Of a stretch of DNA of 33,473 nt, positions 7,517-16,800 are shown piece after piece (positions within the stretch are counted from its first letter, which is position 1; every line of letters starts with the position of its first letter). The position numbers were made by a program, and so were the translations under genes. The DNA lies in NCBI GenBank assembly GCA_030019025.1, contig JASEFR010000022.1, positions 1 through 33,473 of the forward strand, written 5' to 3'. Origin of the DNA: a bacterium (lineage in GTDB: Bacteria; Hydrothermota; Hydrothermia; UBA1063). Under the pieces are notes generated by a model. That model had not been told where the DNA came from. It made no database searches and was given only the letters and a program-made list of their open reading frames with translations.

Positions 7517-9176
7517 GATTGCAGGTAGTGTAAAACTTTTAAGCATAGACCATATCGCCGCGAGGTTAGGCATTGATTGCCAGTTTATCACCCATTGTGG
7601 TGATTTCAAGGCTAAAATTAACCCCAAAATACTGGAAACTAAAGAATTTCAAGAAAAGAAAGAAGGTAATTTAATCCTCGTTACGGCAACGACTCCAACC
7701 CCATACGGTGAAGGGAAAACTACGGTTTCCATAGGACTTTCTGATGCTATAAACAAGCTGGGTTATAAATCTATTGTTACATTAAGAGAGCCTTCAATGG
7801 GCCCCGTTTTTGGTATTAAGGGTGGAGCCGCAGGTGGAGGATACGCTCAGGTTGTTCCTATGGAAGATATAAATCTTCATTTTACCGGTGATTTTCACGC
7901 AGTCTCTATCGCTCATAATTTAATCTCAGCAGTCATTGACAATCACATTCACCAAGGTAATGAACTTGGAATAGACTACAGGAAGGTGGTCTGGAAAAGG
8001 GTGGTTGATCTGAATGATAGGGCCCTCAGAAAAGTCATTGTGGGCCTGGGTGGACCTTCTAACGGGTTTCCACGGGAAGATAGTTTTGACATAACCGCCG
8101 CTTCAGAGATCATGGCAATTCTTGGTTTGTCATTAAATTACAAGGATTTAAAAGAAAGAATTTCCAATATTGTAGTCGGTTATAGCAAGCAAAATAACCC
8201 CATCAGAATCCGGGACCTGAAAATCCAGGGTGCGGTTGGAGCCCTCTTAAGGGATGCCTTCAAACCCAACCTTGTTCAATCGCTGGAAAACAATCCTGCC
8301 TTTATTCACACAGGCCCCTTCGCAAATATTGCCCATGGTACTAACTCTCTCATAGCTACAAAACTTGCTCTGAAGCTTGCCGATTTTGTGGTTACTGAGG
8401 CTGGGTTTGGCACGGATCTTGGAGGTGAGAAGTTTGTGGATATCGTTTCTCGCGTGGGGAATTTAAGACCTAAGGCTGCTGTACTTGTGACTTCTGTCAG
8501 GGCACTCAAACATCATGGTGGGGTTAAAAAGCAGGAACTTACCGTTGAGAATCTTGAGGCTTTGAAAAAAGGCCTTGAAAATCTTGATAAGCACATGGAA
8601 AATCTGGAATTTTTCAATATTCCTTTTGTGGTGGCTTTGAATAGGTTTCCTTCAGATACCGAGAAAGAGCTTGAGCTGGTTGTGAATTATGTTCTTTCGA
8701 AGGGTAAAGACATTGCGATTGTCGAAGTCTGGGCCAAGGGTTCGGAAGGCGGCATTGAACTTGCTAAAAAGGTGATTGAAGCTGTCAAGAAAGCAAATGG
8801 GGAACTAAATTTTGTGTATGATATTGAAGACCCGATACCTGTTAAAATTGAAAAAATTGCAAAGCAGATTTATGGCGCCAAAGCGGTTATAATAGATAGG
8901 GATGCGGAAAAAGATATAATGAACTTTGAGAAGCAAGGATTTGAGAATTTATATGTTTGTGTTGCAAAAACCCAACTCTCCCTCTCCGGAGATCCGAAAC
9001 TCCTTGGCAGGCCAAGGGATTTTTCACTTCATATTAGAGAAGTTCGATTGAGTGCGGGGGCAGGTTTTGTAGTTCCCATTGTGGGGGAAATTATGACCAT
9101 GCCTGGCTTACCCAAAACTCCCTCTGCTGAGTTTATTGACATTGATGAAAACGGTAAGATAACGGGTTTGTTCTGA
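7500..9176 (+). CDS. fhs: Formate--tetrahydrofolate ligase
   Basis: A 558-residue cytoplasmic enzyme of the usual family length. It makes 10-formyl-THF from formate, THF and ATP. It shows the P-loop region TATTPTPYGEGKTTVSIGL (about 62-80), followed by REPSMGPVFGIKGGAAGGGY, the INLHFTGDFHAV stretch, TEAGFGTDLGGEKFVDI and a C-terminal SLSGDPKLLGRP. The start ATG lies inside the 3' end of folD, preceded by GGAGTGATTTTTAGAA, so the two are probably translationally coupled. Together they connect formate to the C1-folate pool, as in anaerobes using the methyl branch of the Wood-Ljungdahl pathway or formate assimilation. The stop overlaps the next start as ATGA. Confidence 0.97.
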   Translation: MKSDIEIAGSVKLLSIDHIAARLGIDCQFITHCGDFKAKINPKILETKEFQEKKEGNLILVTATTPTPYGEGKTTVSIGLSDAINKLGYKSIVTLREPSMGPVFGIKGGAAGGGYAQVVPMEDINLHFTGDFHAVSIAHNLISAVIDNHIHQGNELGIDYRKVVWKRVVDLNDRALRKVIVGLGGPSNGFPREDSFDITAASEIMAILGLSLNYKDLKERISNIVVGYSKQNNPIRIRDLKIQGAVGALLRDAFKPNLVQSLENNPAFIHTGPFANIAHGTNSLIATKLALKLADFVVTEAGFGTDLGGEKFVDIVSRVGNLRPKAAVLVTSVRALKHHGGVKKQELTVENLEALKKGLENLDKHMENLEFFNIPFVVALNRFPSDTEKELELVVNYVLSKGKDIAIVEVWAKGSEGGIELAKKVIEAVKKANGELNFVYDIEDPIPVKIEKIAKQIYGAKAVIIDRDAEKDIMNFEKQGFENLYVCVAKTQLSLSGDPKLLGRPRDFSLHIREVRLSAGAGFVVPIVGEIMTMPGLPKTPSAEFIDIDENGKITGLF

Positions 9177-10210
9177 TGAAGATAGCAATTGTTGGCGAGA
9201 GCTTTGCAGGAAAAACTACCCTTTTAAAAATTCTAACAAATAATAACTTTTCACGTAGTTCAAACTACTTTTCGGGTGTGGGTACCTTTGTTCTTGAAGA
9301 CCCCAATCTTGACTATCTCTTTGAGCTTTACAATTCGGGTAAAAAAACTCCTATGCACGTTGAGGTTTTCGATTTTGATGGGCTGGGCAAATTATGGAAA
9401 GATGAAAAAAGAGGGGAAATCAAAAATGAGCTTTCAGATTTTGATGCCTTGATTTGTGTTATCTCTGACTTTCAAGAAACTACCCTTGAAAACTCTTTTT
9501 ACAATCTGGAGTACAAACTTCTTCTTACTGATCTTGATTTCGTAGAAAGACGTATTGAGTCGCTGAAAAGAGAAAGAATTAAAAAGAAGATTAATGAAGA
9601 TGAAATAGTTTTGCTTGAGAAAGTTGACTCTTGGCTTTCTAATGAAAAACCTTTACATTCCTTGGATTTATCAGAAAAAGAAAGAGACCTGATAAGGGGG
9701 TATGTTTTTCTTTCCATTTTGCCACAAATCTTTGTCATAAATCGCGAGGAATCCAGAATCGGAGAAGAACTCCCATCTGAACTTCTTATTAAGATCGAAG
9801 AAAGGAATTCACCTTATTTTGTAACTTCTTTAAAAGTTGAGGAAGAACTAATGGGCTTAGAGGGGGACGAGAAGATTGAAATTCTTAAAGAGTTTGGAAT
9901 AAAGGATGACATTAAAACAGCCATTTCTGGTGTTGTCAAGGATGTGCTGGAATTAACCTTTTTCTATACCGCTGGTAAAACAGAAGCCAGGGTTTGGGCT
10001 GTGAGGAAAGGAGCTACTGCTAAAGAGGCGGCCGGTAAGATTCACAGTGACATGGAAAGGGGGTTTATTAGGGCAGAGGTAATTAACATTGATGACCTTA
10101 AAAAGGCTGGGAGTGAAAAGAAGGCAAAAGAATTGGGACTTTACCGTCTTGAAGGCAAAGATTACATCGTGAAAGATGGAGACATTCTCCATATTAGGTT
10201 TTCGGTATGA
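9176..10210 (+). CDS. Divergent YchF/Obg-like P-loop NTPase with TGS domain
   Basis: A 344-residue protein close in length to YchF (about 363). It has a P-loop GESFAGKTT at 7-15, an FDFDGLG in place of the DIAGL switch motif, and a helical insertion in the middle (about 120-170). VINREE sits where YchF has its N-x-x-E base-recognition motif. The C-terminal TGS domain (about 258-344) is very well kept: FFYTAGKTEARVWAVRKGAT, AAGKIHSDMERGFIRAEVI and EGKDYIVKDGDILHIRF. YchF proteins bind ATP and ribosomes and affect translation and stress responses. The G-domain here is clearly drifted: the GASKGEGLGN loop after DIAGL is gone. It overlaps fhs (ATGA) and the radical-SAM gene downstream. It may be the organism's YchF or a paralogue. 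Confidence 0.85.
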   Translation: MKIAIVGESFAGKTTLLKILTNNNFSRSSNYFSGVGTFVLEDPNLDYLFELYNSGKKTPMHVEVFDFDGLGKLWKDEKRGEIKNELSDFDALICVISDFQETTLENSFYNLEYKLLLTDLDFVERRIESLKRERIKKKINEDEIVLLEKVDSWLSNEKPLHSLDLSEKERDLIRGYVFLSILPQIFVINREESRIGEELPSELLIKIEERNSPYFVTSLKVEEELMGLEGDEKIEILKEFGIKDDIKTAISGVVKDVLELTFFYTAGKTEARVWAVRKGATAKEAAGKIHSDMERGFIRAEVINIDDLKKAGSEKKAKELGLYRLEGKDYIVKDGDILHIRFSV

Positions 10211-12501
10211 ATCATCCCTTTGGAGATTATCTCCTGAACCTTGAAAGGCCAGCACGCTACATTGGAGCGGAATTTAACGCTGTTAGAAAACCTCTTGATA
10301 ATATTAAATTGCACGTAGGTCTGCTTTATCCTGAAATCTACGAAATCGGAATGTCCAATTTAGGATTGAAGATAATATACCACATATTTAACAGCTATCC
10401 TGATGTGTACGCGGAAAGGATATTTTTGCCGTGGATTGATGCTATTGAATACATGAAGCACAAACAGATTCCCCTTTTTACCCTTGAAAGATTTACACCG
10501 GTGAAAAATCTTGATTTACTTGGCATTTCACTCCATACCGAGTTGAACTATACGAATGTGCTTTTGGCTTTGGAACTTTCTCAGGTTCCGTTGCTGAGAG
10601 AAGAGAGAATGAAAGGTAAGTATCCTCTCGTTGTCGTTGGAGGACCTTCAAGCTTTAATCCCCTTCCCCTTGAACCTTTCGTAGATTTTTTTGTGGTTGG
10701 GGAAGGTGAGAACGTTGTTAAGAAGCTGATACCTTATCTCATAGATTACAAAAGGGGAAAACTTACCATTTCCGAGTTATATGAAGGGATTGCGGAAATT
10801 GAAGGTATTTATGTGCCCGAAATTTCAAAGAAAACTAAACGTGCAACTGCCTATTTCAGTTATGATGACTTTCCTGTGGACCAAATTGTACCTACGATGG
10901 AAATCGTACACCACCGCTATGTTGTTGAACTTATGAGGGGATGTACGAGGGGATGTCGTTTCTGTCAGGGGGGATTCACTTACAGACCTCTGAGAGTTCG
11001 TGATCCGGAAGAAGTGTTAAAAATCATAGATGAGGGGCTGAAAAGAACAGGTTTTGATGAAGTGGGTCTTCTGGCCTTTTCCATATCTGATTATCCCTAT
11101 TTAAATGAGCTTATTAGGGCTTTTAAAAAGCGGTTTGGAAATACCCACATTTCTTTACCAAGCCTTCCCATCAATTCCTTAGACGAAAGTTTACTCATGG
11201 AGTTTGAAGAACTCAGACGTTTCGGCATCACCCTTGCACCAGAAGTGGCTTCAGAAAAGTTAAGAAGAGTCATTAACAAAAATGTCCCTCTTGAGAGCAT
11301 ATTTAGAACGCTGGACCTTGCTGTTCAATTTAATTTTCGTCATGTTAAACTTTATTTGATGATAGGTGTACCCGGTGAAACAGAAGAGGACCTTAAAGAG
11401 ATGGTGAATTTCTTGAAGGACCTTTCAACCCATTACAAGAGGTTAAATTTTAAAGCCTCTATCTCTCCTTTTGTTCCTCGCCCCCATACACCGTTTCAAT
11501 ATGCCCGTCAGGAGCCCCCCGAAGAGATATACCTGAAGATTGATTATTTAAAAAAAGCTGTAGGGAGGCTGAAGAACTTAACCCTCAGTTTTCATGACCC
11601 GAAAATGAGCCTTATTGAGGGTGTCTTCGGACGAGGTGATAGGGCCCTGGCCCCTGTTTTGCTTGATGTTTACAAAGAAGGAGCAATTTTTGATTCAAGA
11701 AGTGAGTTTTTTGATTTTAACAAATATTTAAGAGCTTTTGAAAAAAATGGTGTTGACCCCATAAAGTATGCTTCCCGTCGGAGTCCCGAAGAAGAGATGC
11801 CCTGGGAGATTATAGAGACAGGAGTTTATCCTAAATTTTTAAAGAGTGAATTTTTCAGATCTAAGAAAACGACTTATACGGTGGATTGCATGGTAAAGGG
11901 TTGTCAAGGATGTGGTCTTTGGATTAGGGAAGGTTATGAACTTTGCAAAAAGGGACTCAAAAAGGTTGAAAAGGTTGAGTTGTTTGGGAATAATCTAGGG
12001 CAAAAAAGTGCCGTTAGATTTAGTGGATATTTGATGGTCTATAAAGTGAAAGATAGGTCAAGGTTTATCTCTCAGAGGGATCTTTCCAAAATAATCGTTA
12101 ATCTGCTTAGGGCATGTGGTGTAAGTCTTCGGTATTCTCAGGGGTATGTACCCCATCCTAAGATTTCTATGCCAAATCCACTACCCCTTGGAGTTGAGAG
12201 TGAAGAAGAATACCTCTATTTTGAAGCAGAGGTTATTGAAGATCTTGATAATCTTGTCAAAAGTTTAAACTATGTGTCCGTTTCAGGGCTTGAAATTCTC
12301 TCAATTGAGCCTATGGATAAAAAACCCGACTGGAAAAAGCTTAGCACAGCGAAATTCAGGTTGGAAAAGGATGGAAAATCTGAGGAGTTCATTTTGGACT
12401 TGAGCCAGAGTTCTCTTCATAAGTTTTTAAAAGAGAGTTTTGGAATCGATAGGCGCGATTTGAGTTCCGTGAGAATCAAAAGGGTAGCGGTTTTAAAGTA
12501 A
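10207..12501 (+). CDS. TIGR03960-type B12-binding radical SAM protein fused to DUF2344
   Basis: A 764-residue fusion. The N-terminal third resembles a B12-binding-like domain (VVVGGPSSFNPLPLEPFVDF near 142-161). The radical SAM core follows with C246-x3-C250-x2-C253 (RGCTRGCRFCQGG) and GETEEDLKEMV. A cysteine-rich linker (CMVKGCQGCGLW) leads to a C-terminal DUF2344/TIGR03936 domain from about 605 (VKDRSRFISQRDL, YSQGYVPHPKISMPNPLPLG). This fused architecture is widespread in bacteria, often next to ribonuclease G and ribosomal protein L21 genes. Its role in RNA or ribosome modification is suspected but not, to my knowledge, proven. Here it follows a translation-associated YchF-like gene, overlapping it by 4 nt, which fits that idea. 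Confidence 0.92.
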   Translation: MNHPFGDYLLNLERPARYIGAEFNAVRKPLDNIKLHVGLLYPEIYEIGMSNLGLKIIYHIFNSYPDVYAERIFLPWIDAIEYMKHKQIPLFTLERFTPVKNLDLLGISLHTELNYTNVLLALELSQVPLLREERMKGKYPLVVVGGPSSFNPLPLEPFVDFFVVGEGENVVKKLIPYLIDYKRGKLTISELYEGIAEIEGIYVPEISKKTKRATAYFSYDDFPVDQIVPTMEIVHHRYVVELMRGCTRGCRFCQGGFTYRPLRVRDPEEVLKIIDEGLKRTGFDEVGLLAFSISDYPYLNELIRAFKKRFGNTHISLPSLPINSLDESLLMEFEELRRFGITLAPEVASEKLRRVINKNVPLESIFRTLDLAVQFNFRHVKLYLMIGVPGETEEDLKEMVNFLKDLSTHYKRLNFKASISPFVPRPHTPFQYARQEPPEEIYLKIDYLKKAVGRLKNLTLSFHDPKMSLIEGVFGRGDRALAPVLLDVYKEGAIFDSRSEFFDFNKYLRAFEKNGVDPIKYASRRSPEEEMPWEIIETGVYPKFLKSEFFRSKKTTYTVDCMVKGCQGCGLWIREGYELCKKGLKKVEKVELFGNNLGQKSAVRFSGYLMVYKVKDRSRFISQRDLSKIIVNLLRACGVSLRYSQGYVPHPKISMPNPLPLGVESEEEYLYFEAEVIEDLDNLVKSLNYVSVSGLEILSIEPMDKKPDWKKLSTAKFRLEKDGKSEEFILDLSQSSLHKFLKESFGIDRRDLSSVRIKRVAVLK

Positions 12502-12503
12502 AA

Positions 12504-13808
12504 ATGAAAGTTTTGCTCGTTAATCCTCCTGTTTATGATTTTGCCCTTCATGACTACTGGCTAAAGCCATATGGCCTTTTGAGAATAGCATCAGCATTGA
12601 AAAAGGAAGGGATTGAGTTTAATTTCTTTGATTTTCTTGACAGAGGACATCCTTTCTATAAGAAGCTGGACTTAAAGACCGATGAGTATGGTAGGGGAAA
12701 GTTTTATTATGAGGAGGTAAAAAAACCGGATGTTATATCTTTTATTCCCAGAAAATTTAAAAGATACGGCTTACCGACTGATATTTTTTTAGAGGAAACC
12801 TTCTCTAAGGAATATGACTTTGTTTTTATAACTACTGGGATGACTTATTGGTATCTCGGAGTAAGGGAAGTAATTGATATTGCAAGGGAAAGATGGCCAA
12901 TGGCGAGAATAGTTGTGGGAGGAATTGCAGCGACACTAATGCATGAGTTTTACCTTTCTCTCGGAGCTGATGAAGTTGTATTGGGTGATAACTGGGAAAG
13001 CTTTTGGAGTAAAAATTTCTATTTAAATCCTCTTGATGAGCTTCCTTACTATGAAGTTTATGAGGACTTAAATTATGCAGTTTTGAGGATTAATGAAGGT
13101 TGTCCTTTAAGGTGTACCTATTGTGCGTCATTTCTGCTTAAGCCCAGATTTAGAACCTTTGACGTTTCAAGACTTGTGGGTCTTGTTGAAGAACTTTACT
13201 TTGGTAAAGGAGTTAGGGATTTTGTATTTTACGATGATGCATTGCTTTACAATCTCGATGCTGGACTTTTGCCTTTTCAGGACAAACTGAGGGAAAGGAA
13301 TTTACTTGGCAAAATCCGCTTCCATACACCCAATGCCCTTCATGTAAGAAAAATTAATAGAGAGACGGCAATCCTTCTTAAAGAGATGGGCTTTGAGACG
13401 ATATTCCTGGGTGTAGAGACGATTAATCCAGATCTTTTGAAAAAGGTGGGTTTTAAACTCTCCTATAAAGATTTTGAAGAGGCTGTAAAGAATTTAAAAG
13501 AGGCAGGTTTTTCCGGAGATAAAATAACCGCCTACATATTTCTTGGCCTGCCCGGGCAAAGTCCAGAGGAGGTTGAGGAAAATATTAAAATAATTTCAGA
13601 ATTTGGTATCAGAATTTCTCTCTCAGAGTTTTCACCTATCCCTGGTACCCCCTTGGGAAATCGGGTTATTGAGGAATTTAAACTATTTGACCCGCTTCTT
13701 ACCAACAACTCAGTTTTTCCGGCAATTTACTACGGTTTAGAAACGGTAAACCGTTTAAAAAATCTCAAAAATGAACTTCAGAAAAAGTTCCTCTCTACTT
13801 TACATTGA
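12504..13808 (+). CDS. B12-binding-type radical SAM protein
   Basis: A 434-residue radical SAM enzyme of the B12-binding superfamily. The N-terminus MKVLLVNPPVYDF and IVVGGIAATLMHEFYLSLGADEVVLGD (about 136-162) form the Rossmann-like cobalamin-binding region. The DxHxxG motif of cobalamin-binding proteins is not evident, so cofactor binding is uncertain. The cluster motif is C200-x3-C204-x2-C207 (NEGCPLRCTYCAS), followed by FLGVETINPDLLKKVGF and IFLGLPGQSPEEVEENI. The substrate is unknown. It begins 2 nt after the previous gene without a ribosome site of its own (AGTAAAAATG). Its last 14 nt overlap the tail of the convergent GH57 gene. Confidence 0.88.
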   Translation: MKVLLVNPPVYDFALHDYWLKPYGLLRIASALKKEGIEFNFFDFLDRGHPFYKKLDLKTDEYGRGKFYYEEVKKPDVISFIPRKFKRYGLPTDIFLEETFSKEYDFVFITTGMTYWYLGVREVIDIARERWPMARIVVGGIAATLMHEFYLSLGADEVVLGDNWESFWSKNFYLNPLDELPYYEVYEDLNYAVLRINEGCPLRCTYCASFLLKPRFRTFDVSRLVGLVEELYFGKGVRDFVFYDDALLYNLDAGLLPFQDKLRERNLLGKIRFHTPNALHVRKINRETAILLKEMGFETIFLGVETINPDLLKKVGFKLSYKDFEEAVKNLKEAGFSGDKITAYIFLGLPGQSPEEVEENIKIISEFGIRISLSEFSPIPGTPLGNRVIEEFKLFDPLLTNNSVFPAIYYGLETVNRLKNLKNELQKKFLSTLH

Positions 13809-16800
13809 GAAAAGGAATTCTTACTGTTTCGCCTCTCTCATAGCTACTTAATGCCTTTTCTTGTACACCCCTATCTGGGTGTAAAAGGTCAATAACCTTA
13901 GGAGCGGACGTGGATTTTGCTCCACCAAATTCCCATTCGCCTCTTGCCGATTGTAATGTTCTTAAACTTTCTTTTCCATAACCATCGTATGAATAGCCGG
14001 TTAGAGATATTCTTGCCCCTTTCAGATCCCCTGTAAACTTTTTGGAGACAGCAAAAACGACTTCTCTGTTTTCGTAGTCTACGTAAATGTCAGGAACTTC
14101 AAGGAGCTCCATAGAAGTATTATAGACTCCACAAGCGTTATCCCAGCCGGAGACCATGATGGCAACATCCCATTGATTTTCTATCTGATAGTTGAGGGAA
14201 GGTTTTATGGGGTCAGTTTTTCCGCCGTCTCTATTATCAATATAGAGGAAGAAGATTTGTTGTGAAAATCCATAGGGGGCATTCCATGGGTTATCCAATT
14301 CTCCTACCTTTATTGAAAAGATGTAGCTTTTATCTGTTTCAAAAATTTCTAAACCCTTGATGTCAAAAATGCCTTTCTTAAATACGCCGTTTGACGGATA
14401 GAGATAATAACCAGGGCCGTAATCATCGCCTTCAACATCTTTTATTTTGTAAATCTCCTTTGCTGAAATCCGGGGGTCGGATTTTGCCATGACCGAAGCA
14501 GAATAAGAGGTTTTTCTCGCCTCTTCCAGGATTGACTTATCAAGAAAGTCGGGATAGGGCTTACCAAGGATTTCATAGACATTTTTAAGGGTTCTTCTGA
14601 ACATTATGTCGGTCCATCGGTCGTCGCCTGCGCTCTGGTCAGCTCCAAAGAACCAGAACCAGTCGCTCCCTTCGGCAGATGCCAGTTCTAAAAAGGCTTT
14701 TTCTAAGGTTGTTTCATCGTACTGTTCTGACTTTTTGAAATTTTCAAATTCTTTTCTCACATAACCGAGATAATTCCAGGCCAGGTTTTCTTCATCTTCC
14801 CCTATCCAAGTAGAGAAGTCGGCATTTATCCAGGAACCGGCGTGGAGATGGGTAATCACTCTTTTAGGTGGAAATTGTTTTATAAAATCTGTGGGAGTGG
14901 TAGTTATAATCCAGTCCGCCTCACTGAGCTGGGAGTAAAGAGAATGGAAAAATTCCTTTGCGTCATTTTTATACCATTCCCAGGCGTTTTCGCCGTCAAG
15001 AATTACGGTAACCAGATGAGGTTCGGGATCCTTTGCAAATTTGGTGTGAATTTCGTAAAGCCTAAGAATGAAGTCGTTGGCGCCCTGAACACCTGAGTAG
15101 GATTTGTACCTGAAACCTATTCTGTCAGAGAGGTCGGTGTCTCTGAATACCATATAAATTGTGTCTTTTCCATTGACCACAGCGTAGGGTCTGTAAAGGT
15201 CATCATCGCCGAAATCTGCTTTTTTAAGAGAACGGGCGAGGACGTGGCCATCGGAACACATCCATGTAAACCCGCTTTGTCTGACGATGGGTACAATATC
15301 ATGGGACACGGAACCTTCCGCAGGCCACATGCCTACGGGTTCTTTGCCAAAGATATCTTTATACTTAATTACCGCCCGTTTCACGTGCCATATTGCATCT
15401 TCAGGCCATGAAAATCTTTCGGGAAGTTTTGCGTTAGGCATTGCTTCTCGTGCCGATTCGGTGTCGTAAATAAGTGGTAATATTGGATGGTAGTAGGGGG
15501 TAGTTATAACTTCAATTTGGCCCCTGGAAAGCAGATCTTTATGGACGGGAATTATTGCTTTTAAGATCTTCATCTGTATGTCGAGAATTTCTTTTTTATC
15601 CTGCTCAGTGAAATTCTGGCCTTTTTCAACAAATTTTTTAACACTTACCTTCTCTCCTGTAGGCAATTCTACTTCACCGTTTCGAAAATCAGGATCAAAC
15701 CAGCAGAGGTTAAAGTAGACCTGAAGGTCTCTGAAATCCTGAGTGGTGTATCTCCTGATTGATTCATCAAAGTTTATTGTTCCATCTGGATTCCAGACCC
15801 TTTTTGTTCTAAGCTCCTTGTACCTGGGGAAGATATCAATCATATTATCCCAGCTTGCACTGAAAAAGTTAGCAAGGAGATACTTTTTATCTTCATAAGT
15901 AAGTGAGTCCGCATTTTTCAATGTCATCCTGAAGTCCACATCGGGAGACTTTCCCTCTTCGTACAATTTTATGGCGTCCTCAAGCTGCATGAGTAAAACC
16001 GGTGTGAGATTGATGGTGAATCTAATCTTTGGGTAATTATAAAGAATTGCTGCCATATCGTAATAGTCTTTTATACCGTGCAGTCTAACCCATGGTGCAA
16101 AAGACTCTCCTGTCTTAAGATCCTTGTAGTAACGCGGTTGGTGTTGATGCCAGACAATTGCAAGGTAAATGGGAGTTCCCTGTTTTTTAAGTGATTTAAT
16201 TACCGGTTCTTGGGGAAGAGTTGTGGGCCCCACAGCCTCAAGCAGAATTTTGCCATCGTCGGTAAGTTTGAAAGCAGAATTAAATCCTCCAAAACCATCA
16301 TCTACCTTTGCCGGGTTTGTGGGATCTTCTTGCCATTTTACTCCATCTATAACAAATTTATATTGATAGTTTCCAGGAATGAGTTTTATTTTTACGCTCC
16401 AGATTCCTTTCTCGTCTTTGGTCATTGGCAATCCCGTAGGTGCCCAGTTATTAAAAGTACCGGCAAGATAAACTGCCTGAGCATCAGGGGCATAGAATCT
16501 GAATAAAATTCCTTCTGGAGTATATTCAGGGCCTTTCCAGTCAAATTTGGCTTCAGTTTCCACAGGTTTTGTAGATGCAGGTGAGTAGAGAAGCTTACCG
16601 TCTGGAGTCAGTTCAAATTGAGAATTGAACCCGCCGAATCCATCAGGAACTTTCCTTGCGTTAAATGGGTCTTCCTTCCAGGTATTTCCATTAACAACAA
16701 ACTTGTATTCGTAAACTCCTGGTTTGAGTTCTAAAGAAGTCTCAAAGTATGTTCCTTTGTTTTCCATCTTTAATGCATTAGGACTCCAATTGTTGAAGGT

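Noticed and set aside
14842-16506. Several plus-strand open frames inside the GH57 gene
   Set aside because: They are shadows of a strongly supported 1152-residue gene on the other strand.
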